Assembly (NCBI GenBank): GCA_018699955.1
Contig: JABISG010000124.1
Coordinates: forward strand, 1-64,000
DNA length: 64,000 bases
Reading direction: 5' to 3'
Source: Planctomycetaceae bacterium
Lineage (GTDB): Bacteria; Planctomycetota; Planctomycetia; Planctomycetales; Planctomycetaceae
Shown here: positions 44,923 through 54,567 of the stretch, piece after piece
Numbering within the stretch: position 1 is the stretch's first letter
Layout of the letters: every line of letters starts with the position of its first letter
Notes under the pieces: model-generated
The model's input: the letters and a program-made list of their open reading frames with translations, nothing else
Databases searched by the model: none
Told to the model about the DNA's origin: nothing
Translations under genes and position numbers: made by a program

Positions 44923-46050
44923 ATGAAGATCACTCGTATTGAAACATACCCCGCCGAAATTGTTGTCCGGCCGGAACTGGCGATCAAAGGTTCGAAAGGG
45001 GCGCATCGCGTCTCGCCGTTTCTCATTGTGCGTGTCGATACCGACGAGGGTATATCCGGTGCGGGTGAAGCGACGACCATGCCGCGCTGGAGTGGTGAGA
45101 CGTCGGCGACGGCCAATGCGATCATCGAAGAAATACTGGCTCCGGCGGTCATTGGACTCGATCCGCTGGACGTCGAAGCGCTCGACTACGCAATGGACCG
45201 CGTCGTCAATCACAACTGGTTTACCAAGGCCGCCATCGAGATGGCCTGCTGGGATATTCGTGGAATTGCGGAATCGAAACCGGTTTACGAACTGCTCGGC
45301 GGGCCGCATCGTTCGTTGACGATTCCTGCGCGATTCTCGATGGCCGCCTATGATCCGGAGACGGCTGCCGCCAAGGCGGCCGAGCGCGTCGGTTGGGGAT
45401 TCACCACCATCAAAGTGAAGGTGGGAACCGTTCCCGCCGAAGACATCGCCCGCGTCAAAGCAGTCCGCGCCGCGGTTGGCCCCGATATCAAAATGGTGAT
45501 CGACGCCAACTGCGGTTGGGATTGCGACACGGCTATCCGCTGCTGCAAAGAACTCGAAGACTGCAATCTTTCGCTCATCGAGCAACCGACTCCCGACGGC
45601 GACTATGCTGCGATCGCCAAACTCCGCAGCGCGGTAAATGTCCCCGTGATGGCCGACGACATGTGCTTCGATCTGGTCCATGCTCGCGAATTGATCCGCA
45701 ACGAAGGCTGCGATGTGATCAGCGTTTATCCCGGCAAGAACGGCGGCATTCGCAAGTCGGCCGAAATCGTGAAGTTCGCCGCCGAGCACGGTGTCGCCTG
45801 CAGCATTGGCTCGAATCTCGAATGGGACGTCTCAACCGCCGCGATGGGACACCTCACCATTGGTCTGCAGAATATGCAGGTTGAAGAGTTCCCCGGCGAC
45901 ATCCTTGGCCCGTGGTATCACGAAGACCGGATCGTGACCGAGCCGCTCGCAATCGAAGGAAACACCTGCACCATTCCGGATAAGCCGGGGCTGGGGGTCA
46001 CAGTCGATTGGGAAAAGATGGAACGCTACCGCGCGGCCGCAAAGGGTTAG
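44923..46050 (+). CDS. Enolase-superfamily enzyme (mandelate racemase/muconate lactonizing type)
   Basis: A 375-residue TIM-barrel enzyme with an N-terminal capping domain. The catalytic KxK is in TIKVKVG, the metal ligands are in VIDANCGW, LIEQPTPD and VMADDMCF, and a second Lys is in YPGKNGG, as in the MLE subgroup. It might act as a cycloisomerase, racemase or dipeptide epimerase; the sequence alone does not settle it. It follows the acylase by 43 bases and precedes a proline-iminopeptidase-like hydrolase, suggesting an amide or peptide substrate. Confidence 0.83.
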   Translation: MKITRIETYPAEIVVRPELAIKGSKGAHRVSPFLIVRVDTDEGISGAGEATTMPRWSGETSATANAIIEEILAPAVIGLDPLDVEALDYAMDRVVNHNWFTKAAIEMACWDIRGIAESKPVYELLGGPHRSLTIPARFSMAAYDPETAAAKAAERVGWGFTTIKVKVGTVPAEDIARVKAVRAAVGPDIKMVIDANCGWDCDTAIRCCKELEDCNLSLIEQPTPDGDYAAIAKLRSAVNVPVMADDMCFDLVHARELIRNEGCDVISVYPGKNGGIRKSAEIVKFAAEHGVACSIGSNLEWDVSTAAMGHLTIGLQNMQVEEFPGDILGPWYHEDRIVTEPLAIEGNTCTIPDKPGLGVTVDWEKMERYRAAAKG

Positions 46051-46059
46051 TCAGGTTCG

Positions 46060-46091
46060 AGAAACCCGGTTTTGGGAAGAACCGTGTTTCT
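46060..46091. repeat. AAACCCGGTTT palindrome, copy 3 (diverged)
   Basis: Left arm AGAAACCCGGTTT (46060-46072) and a diverged right arm GAACCGTGTTTCT (46079-46091, two mismatches). It starts 9 bases after the enolase-superfamily stop codon and lies before the hydrolase ATG. Confidence 0.7.
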
Positions 46092-46119
46092 GATTCACGC
46101 AATTGACGGGAACAACACC

Positions 46120-46986
46120 ATGTACGCCAAAATTCGTGGCACCGAAATCTTCTACGACATCGACGGCATGCGGCTGGTGCCGGTGAATGGCGAACTGGTC
46201 GAGCGGCCTTGCCTGTTTCTGCTGCACGGCGGACCGGGCGGCGACCATGCGGGTTTCAAGACGACACCGGCTGCGCTCAGCGACACGGCACAATTGGTCT
46301 ACGTCGATCATCGCGGTTCGGGACGCAGTCGCGACTCCGACCCTGATTCGTGGACGCTCGAAAACAACATCGACGACCTCGATGCGCTCAGGGAACATTT
46401 CGGCCTCGAACGGATTTCGATCCTCGGTTCGTCCTACGGCGGGATGGTCGCGTTGGGCTATGCCATTCGGTATCCCGACCGTGTCGCCAATTTGATATTG
46501 GTCGCCACCGCACCCAGTTTCCGTTTCATGGAAGATGCGAAGCGGATTGTGGAGGAACGCGGCACGCCCGAGCAGATCGAAGTCTGCCGACGACTCTGGG
46601 ACGGCACCTTTGAATCGCTCGATCAACTCAAAGAATACTACCGGCTGATGGCCCCGCAGTATGCCACGTCCTTTGACCCTGAGAAGTTTGAGGAGAATTG
46701 GAGCCTTGGTATCCGCAATTTTGACCAACTCAATCGCGGATTCGCCGGGTTCCTGCGCACGTTCGATTACACCGAACAGCTCTCGGCGATCACGTGTCCC
46801 ACGCTGGTGATGGCCGGTGCGCACGATTGGATCTGTCCGCCGAATCATTCGCGGCTGATTGCCGAACGGATTCCGCGTGCGCATTTGAAGATCTTCGCGC
46901 ACAGTTCGCATTCTATTGCCGCCGACGAGCCGGACGCGTTTCTTGCCGCTGTTCGTGGATTTCTGACATACGCCGAGGCAGAGTAA
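46120..46986 (+). CDS. Proline iminopeptidase-like alpha/beta hydrolase
   Basis: About 288 residues from the ATG at 46120. The S33 layout is clear: HGGPGGDHAGF oxyanion loop, GSSYGG nucleophile elbow, the Asp in AGAHDWICP and the His in SSHSIAADEP. No signal peptide is seen. It may cut N-terminal proline from peptides or hydrolyse an ester. It may form a transcription unit with the acylase and the enolase-superfamily gene, though a palindrome separates it from them. Confidence 0.82.
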   Translation: MYAKIRGTEIFYDIDGMRLVPVNGELVERPCLFLLHGGPGGDHAGFKTTPAALSDTAQLVYVDHRGSGRSRDSDPDSWTLENNIDDLDALREHFGLERISILGSSYGGMVALGYAIRYPDRVANLILVATAPSFRFMEDAKRIVEERGTPEQIEVCRRLWDGTFESLDQLKEYYRLMAPQYATSFDPEKFEENWSLGIRNFDQLNRGFAGFLRTFDYTEQLSAITCPTLVMAGAHDWICPPNHSRLIAERIPRAHLKIFAHSSHSIAADEPDAFLAAVRGFLTYAEAE

Positions 46987-47158
46987 GGCGACCGTAAGGA
47001 TCACCTATTCCGCAGAGTCGGTCCACCGGCCCCATTTAACCCGCAATCTCTGTCTTGGCATTCAGCCATTCACCGCCGCACGTCGAATCTATTCAACGTG
47101 GTCAGTACGCCGATTGTCTGCGCACACCAATCACGATTCTGAAGAAATCGATGGCATC

Positions 47159-48127
47159 ATGGCGGCGAAAAAACGCAACAAAGCGGATGCGAAGCAGGCG
47201 GCCGCAGAATTAGCGGCGGACACGCCTGCGGCAGGGAACTTATTGACGCGAATGATGTTTCGGCCCCGAGTGCTTCTTTCGCTGGCAGCCGCCGTTGGAC
47301 TAACGGCAGCCCTTCCATTTTGCCTCAAGCGGCTACCGAATTTGAACGAGCAGCCGGCGTATCGCATTCGGGCTGCCGACATATCCATCAACCGGCCCCC
47401 GCGATTTGTCCCCGAAGACCTGGTTCAGCAGGTGGTTGAACAGGCAGAGTTGCCGGACGATCTTTTGCTACTCGATGAGGGTTTGGTCGCGCGGGTTGCG
47501 GAGTCGTTTGGGCGACACCCTTGGGTCGCTGAAGTTATTGAGGTCAAGAAAGCAGTGCCTGCCCGATTGACGGTGACTCTGCGTTACCGCGTTCCCATTG
47601 CGATGATCAAGGTTCAACAAGGTGTCTATCCGGTGGACGTGGAAGGACGCCTGCTCCCGCCCGCCGACTTCTCCATCGCTGAAACGGGGCAATATCCCCT
47701 GATTCTGAATGTGAAGTCGATGCCGCTTGGTCCGGCCGGAGAAATGTGGGGAGACACGACGGTGGTGGCGGCTGCACGATTGGCCGGTGTCTTGCAGCCA
47801 GAGTGGGACGAGTTAAAACTGGCGGCCATTTATGCCCCGCGTCCGAAGGCAGCCACGCAGTCAGTTGGGGATGTGCAACTGGAATTGTTGACCACGGATG
47901 GGTCGCATATTTTGTGGGGTCGCGCACCAGGTTCGGACCATCCCGGCGAATTGGACCCGACAAAAAAAATCGGCCGGTTAAAAAAGTACCAGGCCGACTT
48001 CGGCAAGTTTGACGATCCACATGGACCGTACGAAATCGACATTCGGCACTGGCAGGAAATCTCCCGTCGCCCACTTGTGCAGCGCGGTTGGGAAGTGCAG
48101 CGCACTCGTAGCAGTCAACGGAACTGA
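47159..48127 (+). CDS. FtsQ/DivIB-like protein with POTRA domain
   Basis: About 322 residues from the ATG at 47159 (MAAKKRNKADAK); a TTG at 47114 would add 15 residues. One transmembrane helix (RVLLSLAAAVGLTAALPFCL) follows a basic N-terminus. The periplasmic part reads as POTRA then FtsQ-like: FGRHPWVAEVIEVKKAVPARLTVTLRYRVPIAMI, VDVEGRLLP, IAETGQYPLIL. In other bacteria FtsQ joins the division complex. Planctomycetes lack FtsZ, so the role may differ. The gene is not in a dcw cluster. Confidence 0.68.
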   Translation: MAAKKRNKADAKQAAAELAADTPAAGNLLTRMMFRPRVLLSLAAAVGLTAALPFCLKRLPNLNEQPAYRIRAADISINRPPRFVPEDLVQQVVEQAELPDDLLLLDEGLVARVAESFGRHPWVAEVIEVKKAVPARLTVTLRYRVPIAMIKVQQGVYPVDVEGRLLPPADFSIAETGQYPLILNVKSMPLGPAGEMWGDTTVVAAARLAGVLQPEWDELKLAAIYAPRPKAATQSVGDVQLELLTTDGSHILWGRAPGSDHPGELDPTKKIGRLKKYQADFGKFDDPHGPYEIDIRHWQEISRRPLVQRGWEVQRTRSSQRN

Positions 48128-48196
48128 CGCAGGACACGAATGGCCGCCGCGCCGTGAAAAGGGTCTTCTCTTAATCGAGCCGCATGAATGCGGTCA

Positions 48197-48898
48197 CTAC
48201 GAACCTTTCATCAACCCGCCGGTCCGCAGAATCGACTCCGCCATCTCCAACGCTATCCCATTGATGCCTTGAGTACGCATCTGATCCACTGTGGCATCGA
48301 TATCATACTTCACGCGCCGCAGTTCAACTTTCCCGTCTTCGATGACCGCATACGCGGCCCGCGGGTCACCATCGCGCGGCTGTCCCACACTGCCGGGATT
48401 GATCACTTGAACGCGCCCCAGATCCAGATGAAAGGGAACGTGCGTGTGACCGACACAAACAAAATCAACATCAATCGCTTCCAGCCGTTCTCGCCATCCG
48501 TCGGCATCGTCGGAAAGATATTCGTCCAATGGGTCGCGTGGCGTGCCGTGAACCAGATGAAACGACTTTTCATCGACCGTCACACGCTGTGTCACCGGCA
48601 ATCGAGAAAGGTATCGCATGTGGCTCGCTCGCATCACTTGCCAATGAATGGGGCGCGTGGCCGCCGCCAACTGTCGAAGTCCCTTGACGCCGTTCGCCGT
48701 TATTCGCTGCGCGACTGCGTGGTCATGATTACCTCGAACACCGGCAGTCACATGTGCGCGGCCCCATTCGATACACGGAACGGGATCGGTCGCGTAATCG
48801 ACAAAATCCCCAACAAACAGGCAGGCGTCGAACGTCTCTTTGATGGCAGAGAGGGCTGGCCAATTGGAGTGGACGTCTGCCAACAAGAGAATCTTCAT
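48197..48898 (-). CDS. Metallophosphoesterase (calcineurin-like)
   Basis: About 233 residues from the ATG at 48898 (MKILLLADVHSN). The dimetal motifs are LADVHSN, VGDFVDY, GNHDHA, HGTPRD and GHTHVPF in the family order (D-x-H, G-D, G-N-H-D, H, G-H-x-H). It is YfcE/MJ0936-like. Likely substrates are phosphodiesters or cyclic nucleotides; the true one is unknown. It converges with the FtsQ-like gene. Confidence 0.85.
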   Translation of the reverse strand: MKILLLADVHSNWPALSAIKETFDACLFVGDFVDYATDPVPCIEWGRAHVTAGVRGNHDHAVAQRITANGVKGLRQLAAATRPIHWQVMRASHMRYLSRLPVTQRVTVDEKSFHLVHGTPRDPLDEYLSDDADGWRERLEAIDVDFVCVGHTHVPFHLDLGRVQVINPGSVGQPRDGDPRAAYAVIEDGKVELRRVKYDIDATVDQMRTQGINGIALEMAESILRTGGLMKGS

Positions 48899-49254
48899 GC
48901 GGTTTCCAATGAGGGCAATGCCCGGCCGCGCAACCAACGAACAGTTTTTAAAACCCGTTTTTGCAACACAATGACAAAGGTTTCCAGCTGTTTTGCCATC
49001 TGGAGTTGGCTTTGGTGAAATTCGTAACTGTTGCCATATACACAGGTTGCTGCAAATCGTGTCGGCAAAGATCTTGACGGTTGGGTATCGGAATGTGTCT
49101 AATACACACTATAACGGTCGGGTGTCGAAGTGGGAGGTCATCGCGAGGGCTGGCGGCGGGAATTGTCGTCAGCGGATTGGCTTCCAATATTGGGGGCAAC
49201 CAGTCGCGATGATCGAGGCATGGCGTCGAAACCTCGGATGAAAGATCGTGCTTT
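48899..49254. other. Non-coding gap
   Basis: About 356 bases between diverging genes; only short frames with no family likeness. It has an AT-richer patch near 48947-48970 and probably holds promoters. Nothing else was seen. Confidence 0.45.
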
Positions 49255-49557
49255 ATGGCTGAGCGAGCGGTCGATCAACTCACTTTGCGTGAACTATTTA
49301 ACGACGCCGAGCGTCTCACACGCGAGCTAACCGAACATATTGACCAGGGGTTCATCCCCAAGTCACAGGCACTATCACGTCTTGTTTCTCCATCACCTGG
49401 CGATCCTGGGTACGATCAAATTGAGGATCTCACAGTTCGCAACCAGGTGGCCGAAGTGCTGAAGTCAGAAGACTTTACAAATCAGCTGCACGAAAAACTC
49501 GCGGAATACTACACGGCAATCGAGCGAAGCGTCTCGCGGATCGCCTTCCAGGAATAA
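49255..49557 (+). CDS. Small helical protein of unknown function
   Basis: A 100-residue acidic protein, predicted mainly helical (LTLRELFNDAERLTRELTEH), with a Pro-containing loop in the middle and a helix at the end (HEKLAEYYTAIERSVSRIAF). No signal peptide and no known family. It lies 349 bases upstream of the kinase gene. Confidence 0.5.
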   Translation: MAERAVDQLTLRELFNDAERLTRELTEHIDQGFIPKSQALSRLVSPSPGDPGYDQIEDLTVRNQVAEVLKSEDFTNQLHEKLAEYYTAIERSVSRIAFQE

Positions 49558-49906
49558 GGTATACTCGTTGTGCCGCAACTGGTACGGCATGACCGGGTTA
49601 ATCGACGAAAAGCAAGGATTGCTCTGGAATTGTCGGCGAATGTTTTGGCGGGCTGTTGGGGTATTTGAGAAGGGGGATTTCCAAGGGGCATCTCCGCTGC
49701 ACCTCGAAATCTGACATTTTCTGTGTGAATCTCCCTTCAGTGTTAATTTCCTTCTATGGGTGAATTTCTCAGCACGATTTGACGACTTGAGTTCAGGCAC
49801 GCGGCATGGACCGTTTCAGCGAGAGTGGCTGATCGTCATCCAGCTGATTTGATCTGACGGATACGTTTCAAGGCTTGCGGCACGTCCAACACGAAACCGA
49901 AATCGA
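49558..49906. other. Non-coding gap before the kinase gene
   Basis: 349 bases with no supported gene, and no hairpin or RNA gene that I can recognise. Confidence 0.45.
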
Positions 49907-52837
49907 ATGAGCCTCCAGCAGGACTCCGAACAATCCGGTTCGCACCAAGCGGTCGCTCCCCTCGACTTTACGGGGAAGCCCCCTTCGTCGCTTGGCCCTA
50001 AAACGGTCGTCAAAACCGATCGTCGGCCGACGGTGCCGACCGAAAGTCACGAGTTGCCCCCCTCTGCGCTTGCCAAACGCAGGCGATTGTTTGCCGGCGA
50101 TGACGCGGGATCGAGCGAATCCTTCACCGGTCGTCAGCCACAATTGGGACCGGCAGGCGTCGAATTAGCGCATTTTGTCATCGAGGAGCCGATTGGTCGC
50201 GGTGGAATGGGGGCCGTTTACCGTGCGGTCGATCAGCGGCTACAACGCGTCGTTGCTCTTAAAATACTCGCACCCGACCAGTCGCAGACTCAGAATTCCG
50301 TCCAGCGGTTTATCAACGAAGCCCGTGCTTCGGCCCAACTCGACCACGACAACATTGCCCGTGTCTTTTTTGTCGGCGAAGACGACGGACTGCATTTTAT
50401 CGCCTATGAGTACGTCACTGGAACCAATATTCGGGAGCTCATTCGTGGTAGCGGCCGACTCGACCCCGCCGAGGCGATAAACTACACACTGCAGGTAGCC
50501 GCCGCGCTGAAACATACGTCGGCGGCCGGCGTCGTTCACCGTGACGTCAAACCATCAAATATCATCGTCACGCCGGTCGGGCGCGCGAAGCTCGTCGATC
50601 TCGGATTGGCACGGAAGGAGTATTCCGAATCGGTTGACGAACTCACGGTCGCCGGAACGACACTCGGAACCTTCGACTACATCTCGCCCGAGCAGGCCCG
50701 GGACCCGCGAAACGTTGACGTCCGCAGCGACATTTATTCCCTCGGATGCACGCTCTACCATATGTTGACCGGCGAGCCGCCATATCCCGAAGGGACGATG
50801 TATCAAAAACTGTTGAAGCACGACGGCAAAGAACCCCCCGATCCGGCTCGAAAGAACAGCCGCGTACCGTCTCAGTTGTCGGCCGTTGTCCGAAAAATGA
50901 TGGCCAGCGATCCTGACCGACGGCACCGCGACGCCGACGATCTCATCGGCGATCTAATGGCTGTCGCAGGTCAACTGGGAATTCGCACCGTTAGCCCGGA
51001 CGGTTTGGTCTGGGCTGCCGAAATGACCGAACGTCCCCCCGGTTTTCTTCGTCGGAACTTCGGTTGGATGGTGACCGCCGCCGCGTTGGTTCTGATCGTC
51101 TTCCTGCTTGATCGCTTTGGCGATAAGTTGAATCTCGGACTCGGCGACGTCGCCTCGAATTCCGCTGGGCAATCGCGGTCGATTGCAGATGGTGGGAACT
51201 CGATTACGCCGTCTGGTGATCTCACGAACAACACAGGGGCTGGTGCAGCCGAGGACAAACAGCCGCGTCGTATCGGTAGTGGTTCAACCGGATCGGCCAA
51301 TCCACGAACAGAGGGACCCGATATCGAAGAGGGCGTCGCAGCGATTACACAAATCGATTTGACCCAAGGAGCAAGTTCATCGGCTGATGCCGAACGATCA
51401 CCGGCGACTGCTGAAACAACCAAGCCCGATTCTTCAACAAACATCGCAGCCAACGGCTCCAACACCAATGACAACGTCACACCGAAGCTACCCGACACCG
51501 AACCAACGGTCGCGACGAACACGAATAACATTCCCCCAAAGACTGAGACCTTTTCACCGGCCGTTCAGGATGAACCGCAAATTTCGCTGACAATGCCCGG
51601 TGAGACGGAGCCGAAATCGTTCAATACACTGGAAGCAGCTTGCAGCGGAGCTGTGGATGGCAGTGTGATCGTTCTGCGTTACAACGGCCCGCGAAACGAT
51701 GCCGAAAAACCGGTGCGATTGGCCGACAAGCGAATCACAATTCGTGGCGAACAGGGCTTCCGGCCGGTGATTGAGTTTCGACCGATCGTCGACTCCGCCG
51801 GCGAATTACAGACACGACTCATCACGCTCATCGGCGGGTTTGGCACGTCGGTCGAGTTGATCAACCTCGATATCCATATCGTTCTTCCCGAAAACGTCGA
51901 TGCGAATCTCGAGTGGGCGCTGTTCAGCCTGCAGGGAGCCGAGCAGTTGCGTTTAAATGACGTCCAGGTCACATTCGACAACGCCGTCGAATCGGTCTCA
52001 TTCGACAATTCCGACGGACGATCATCACCGACTTTGATCGAGCTGACTTCGGGGCCGAGTGCGAATCTGACCGACATGAAAATGATGAAAGAGCAGCCTC
52101 TTGGGCCTCGCCCCGAGTTTGAGGTCAAACTGACCGACACGCTCATTCGCGGCGGATGCGATCTTTTCCATGTTGCACATACGCGGCCAGGGCGATTTTC
52201 CGTCGAGCGGTCGGTCATTGCAATTGATGGGTCCTTGTTGTCGGTCGTCGGCGATCTCGAAATGCCCGAAGAAGAGGCCGATCTCGAGTTACAGATAGAA
52301 CACGTGACAGGGCTATTCGGAAACGGCCTGATCCGCTGGAACACCGGAAGCGATTCGCGTGATGTGCTACCAGTTAACGTTGTGTCACGAAACAACATTT
52401 TTACCACCAATACCGACCGCCCACTGATCGCGATGAACGGCAGCACAGACACGAGTGATTTTAGAAAACTGCTGAGGTGGAGCGGTGAGCATACTTTTTA
52501 TGACCGATTCACCATGTTTTGGACCATTACCAGCGAACTGGATGCAGTCGAAACGACATCATTCGACTTCGACCGTTGGAATTCATTTTGGGGCGTCGGA
52601 ACCGAGCTCGATCCGCATGCCGATCCGGTCGGCTGGAGTTCCAGTTGGTGGAAGAAACCGTTCGTCGCCTTGACGGCCGATGATCTCAAACTGGATGCGG
52701 ATGCAGCCGACAACCCCGCGGTGGGCGGTGCGTCGCGCGGCAGCGACGCCGGTGCTGACCTGACAAAATTCACCCGTGCTCCGCAAGCTGAAGACAGGCC
52801 GCAACCGAAGCCTGATACCGCCGAAGTATCGGATTGA
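49907..52837 (+). CDS. Receptor-type Ser/Thr protein kinase with beta-rich extracytoplasmic domain
   Basis: A 976-residue protein. The Pkn2-type kinase domain spans about 90-350: IGRGGMGAVYRA (P-loop), Lys119 in VALKIL, Glu138 in FINEARA, HRDVKPSN (211-218), DLG (231-233) in place of DFG, and SPEQ with RSDIYSLG. All catalytic residues are present, so it should be active. A single transmembrane helix at about 386-403 is followed by a Ser/Thr/Asn-rich low-complexity linker (about 410-560) and a large beta-rich domain (about 565-930) resembling a right-handed beta-helix. It may sense an outside ligand. No phosphatase or substrate gene is adjacent. Confidence 0.87.
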   Translation: MSLQQDSEQSGSHQAVAPLDFTGKPPSSLGPKTVVKTDRRPTVPTESHELPPSALAKRRRLFAGDDAGSSESFTGRQPQLGPAGVELAHFVIEEPIGRGGMGAVYRAVDQRLQRVVALKILAPDQSQTQNSVQRFINEARASAQLDHDNIARVFFVGEDDGLHFIAYEYVTGTNIRELIRGSGRLDPAEAINYTLQVAAALKHTSAAGVVHRDVKPSNIIVTPVGRAKLVDLGLARKEYSESVDELTVAGTTLGTFDYISPEQARDPRNVDVRSDIYSLGCTLYHMLTGEPPYPEGTMYQKLLKHDGKEPPDPARKNSRVPSQLSAVVRKMMASDPDRRHRDADDLIGDLMAVAGQLGIRTVSPDGLVWAAEMTERPPGFLRRNFGWMVTAAALVLIVFLLDRFGDKLNLGLGDVASNSAGQSRSIADGGNSITPSGDLTNNTGAGAAEDKQPRRIGSGSTGSANPRTEGPDIEEGVAAITQIDLTQGASSSADAERSPATAETTKPDSSTNIAANGSNTNDNVTPKLPDTEPTVATNTNNIPPKTETFSPAVQDEPQISLTMPGETEPKSFNTLEAACSGAVDGSVIVLRYNGPRNDAEKPVRLADKRITIRGEQGFRPVIEFRPIVDSAGELQTRLITLIGGFGTSVELINLDIHIVLPENVDANLEWALFSLQGAEQLRLNDVQVTFDNAVESVSFDNSDGRSSPTLIELTSGPSANLTDMKMMKEQPLGPRPEFEVKLTDTLIRGGCDLFHVAHTRPGRFSVERSVIAIDGSLLSVVGDLEMPEEEADLELQIEHVTGLFGNGLIRWNTGSDSRDVLPVNVVSRNNIFTTNTDRPLIAMNGSTDTSDFRKLLRWSGEHTFYDRFTMFWTITSELDAVETTSFDFDRWNSFWGVGTELDPHADPVGWSSSWWKKPFVALTADDLKLDADAADNPAVGGASRGSDAGADLTKFTRAPQAEDRPQPKPDTAEVSD

Positions 52838-52888
52838 GATCGACGGTATCACCCGTTGCGTTTCATCCCATTGCTCCTCAGCTGCCCC

Positions 52889-53878
52889 TCATTCCGACTG
52901 CATCAGAGCGTCGATTTCGGTCGGACTGAAGCGGTTTGCGAGTCTGGCTCCCAGTTGGGCAACAATGCGGCCTGCTGCGTGTGAACCAAGATGGCCGGCT
53001 TGTTTCCACGTCAGGCCACTTGTAATACCGAACAGCAAACCGGCCGCGTACATGTCGCCCGCCCCGGTTGTATCGATCGCCTCGGTGCTCACACCTTCAA
53101 TGGCGATCACCTCGCCTTCGTGCATTAAAATCGAGCCGTTTGGTCCCAATGTTAACGCCACGTTTGGGGCGTGACGGTGAATCTCTCGCGCACAGTCGAT
53201 CGTGTCTTCGATGCCAGTCAAACTGCGCGCTTCGTCCAGGTTGCAAAACAGCAAATCGACCGGTCCCTCAATCAATGCGAGGAATTCGTCGCGAAAGAGG
53301 TGAATGAGAAACGGATCGGACACGGTAAACGCCACCTTGACGTCGTTCTTCTTCGCCAATTCAATCGCCTTCAGCGCGGCCGCTTTCGTGCTATCGCCGG
53401 TAAACAAATATCCCTCAACGTAGACGTATTCGGCCTTACGGATTTCGTCTTCGTCGATGTCGTCCGGGCCAAGCGTCGCAGAGACACCCAGGCTGGTCAA
53501 CATCGTTCGCTGCGCGTCGGGAGTGATCAAGACCACGCAGGTGCCAGTGCGTCCCTCGGCGGGGGGGACTTCAATTGTTACCCCCATCTTCCGCATGTCG
53601 GCCAGACAGAACTCGCCGAGTTGGTCGCGGCCCGTTTTTCCGGCATACGCCGCCTTCCCGCCGAAGTCGGCCACGCCGATGATTGTGTTTGCCGCCGATC
53701 CACCCGCGCAGCGGCTGACCGATACGCCGTCGAGCGCCGACAACACCCTCTGTTGCATCTCGTCATCGACGAGGGTCATGACCCCCTTGTCAAACTTCAG
53801 GCTTTCCAGCATCTCGTCGCTGACTTGCGCCTGAATATCGACCAACGCATTTCCCACTCCGTAAACCGCGTAACTCAC
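52889..53878 (-). CDS. Adenosine kinase-like PfkB family sugar kinase
   Basis: About 329 residues with a GTG start at 53878, chosen because GGAGGGG lies just 5-6 bases upstream and homology begins there (YAVYGVGNALVD). PfkB motifs: AGGSAANTIIGVADFGG near residue 55 and DTTGAGDMYAAG (catalytic Asp) near 275. The substrate region and length match the adenosine kinase group; ribokinase-like roles cannot be ruled out. The enzyme would make AMP from adenosine. It is followed on the minus strand by no coupled gene. Confidence 0.83.
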   Translation of the reverse strand: MSYAVYGVGNALVDIQAQVSDEMLESLKFDKGVMTLVDDEMQQRVLSALDGVSVSRCAGGSAANTIIGVADFGGKAAYAGKTGRDQLGEFCLADMRKMGVTIEVPPAEGRTGTCVVLITPDAQRTMLTSLGVSATLGPDDIDEDEIRKAEYVYVEGYLFTGDSTKAAALKAIELAKKNDVKVAFTVSDPFLIHLFRDEFLALIEGPVDLLFCNLDEARSLTGIEDTIDCAREIHRHAPNVALTLGPNGSILMHEGEVIAIEGVSTEAIDTTGAGDMYAAGLLFGITSGLTWKQAGHLGSHAAGRIVAQLGARLANRFSPTEIDALMQSE

Positions 53879-53940
53879 GACGTCCCCTCCTATCCATGTT
53901 AACGGCTCACTCGCCTGGAACGGCGACGATTGCCCTGTTG

Positions 53941-54306
53941 TTATTCGTAGTCGTCGTCTGCGGCAGGGCTTGAACGAACAATGCCATCCCGCCCGAAAAT
54001 CGCAAACAGCACCAATCCCCACACAACGGCCGATGTCGCGGAATAAAAGAACGCGCTTAACAACATGTAAATCCGCAATCTGTCCGCGCCCATTTCCAAG
54101 TTGTCCATCATCAATCTCGATACCAGTTGCTGGAGAATCGGCAAGACAATGCGACTGCCCATCTCCAGCGACAACGCAATTCCCACGAGCGTGCAGACCC
54201 TGGAATTGCGCCAACGATGTTGAAAGGCAAGCCAAACGCCAACCATCATCACACAAAAAACGGGCAATGAGCCGACGAGCCGGTAAGCCAGAAACTCAAA
54301 TTCCAT
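53941..54306 (-). CDS. Small integral membrane protein
   Basis: About 121 residues from the ATG at 54306 (MEFEFLAYRLVGSL). Three hydrophobic segments: about 8-26, 38-58 and 78-104. An acidic C-terminus (SSPAADDDYE) ends the protein. I recognise no family. It lies 62 bases upstream of the adenosine-kinase-like gene and may be co-transcribed with it. Confidence 0.6.
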   Translation of the reverse strand: MEFEFLAYRLVGSLPVFCVMMVGVWLAFQHRWRNSRVCTLVGIALSLEMGSRIVLPILQQLVSRLMMDNLEMGADRLRIYMLLSAFFYSATSAVVWGLVLFAIFGRDGIVRSSPAADDDYE

Positions 54307-54567
54307 GATCAAACCCTTCGAAATCTGCTTGTCCCGCCGCAGCCGCGCCACTTTGGCCAATACCGCCACAGAAGCTGCAGAAACTGTGGCCGCATTCTAT
54401 TGCTTGCGACTCCAACTTCATACACTACGGCAAGTTGATCGGAAGCTGAACTGCAATTCAGATCGTGAATCGCGTTGTCGGCGCGTTGAATTCCCACAGC
54501 CGACATATACCATACAGCCAGCGGAATGGAATTCCGCAAGGACACCAAACCTGCAAGGACAACAAAG

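Noticed and set aside
53879..54256. Extended frame upstream of the adenosine-kinase-like gene
   Set aside because: The GTG start at 53878 has an excellent ribosome site and homology begins there; upstream codons overlap the small membrane gene.
54307..54567. TPP riboswitch (thi-box) before thiC
   Set aside because: A GCCAGCGGAATGGAA stretch recalls the end of a thi box, but the conserved CTGAGA part and the paired stems were not found, so it is not called.
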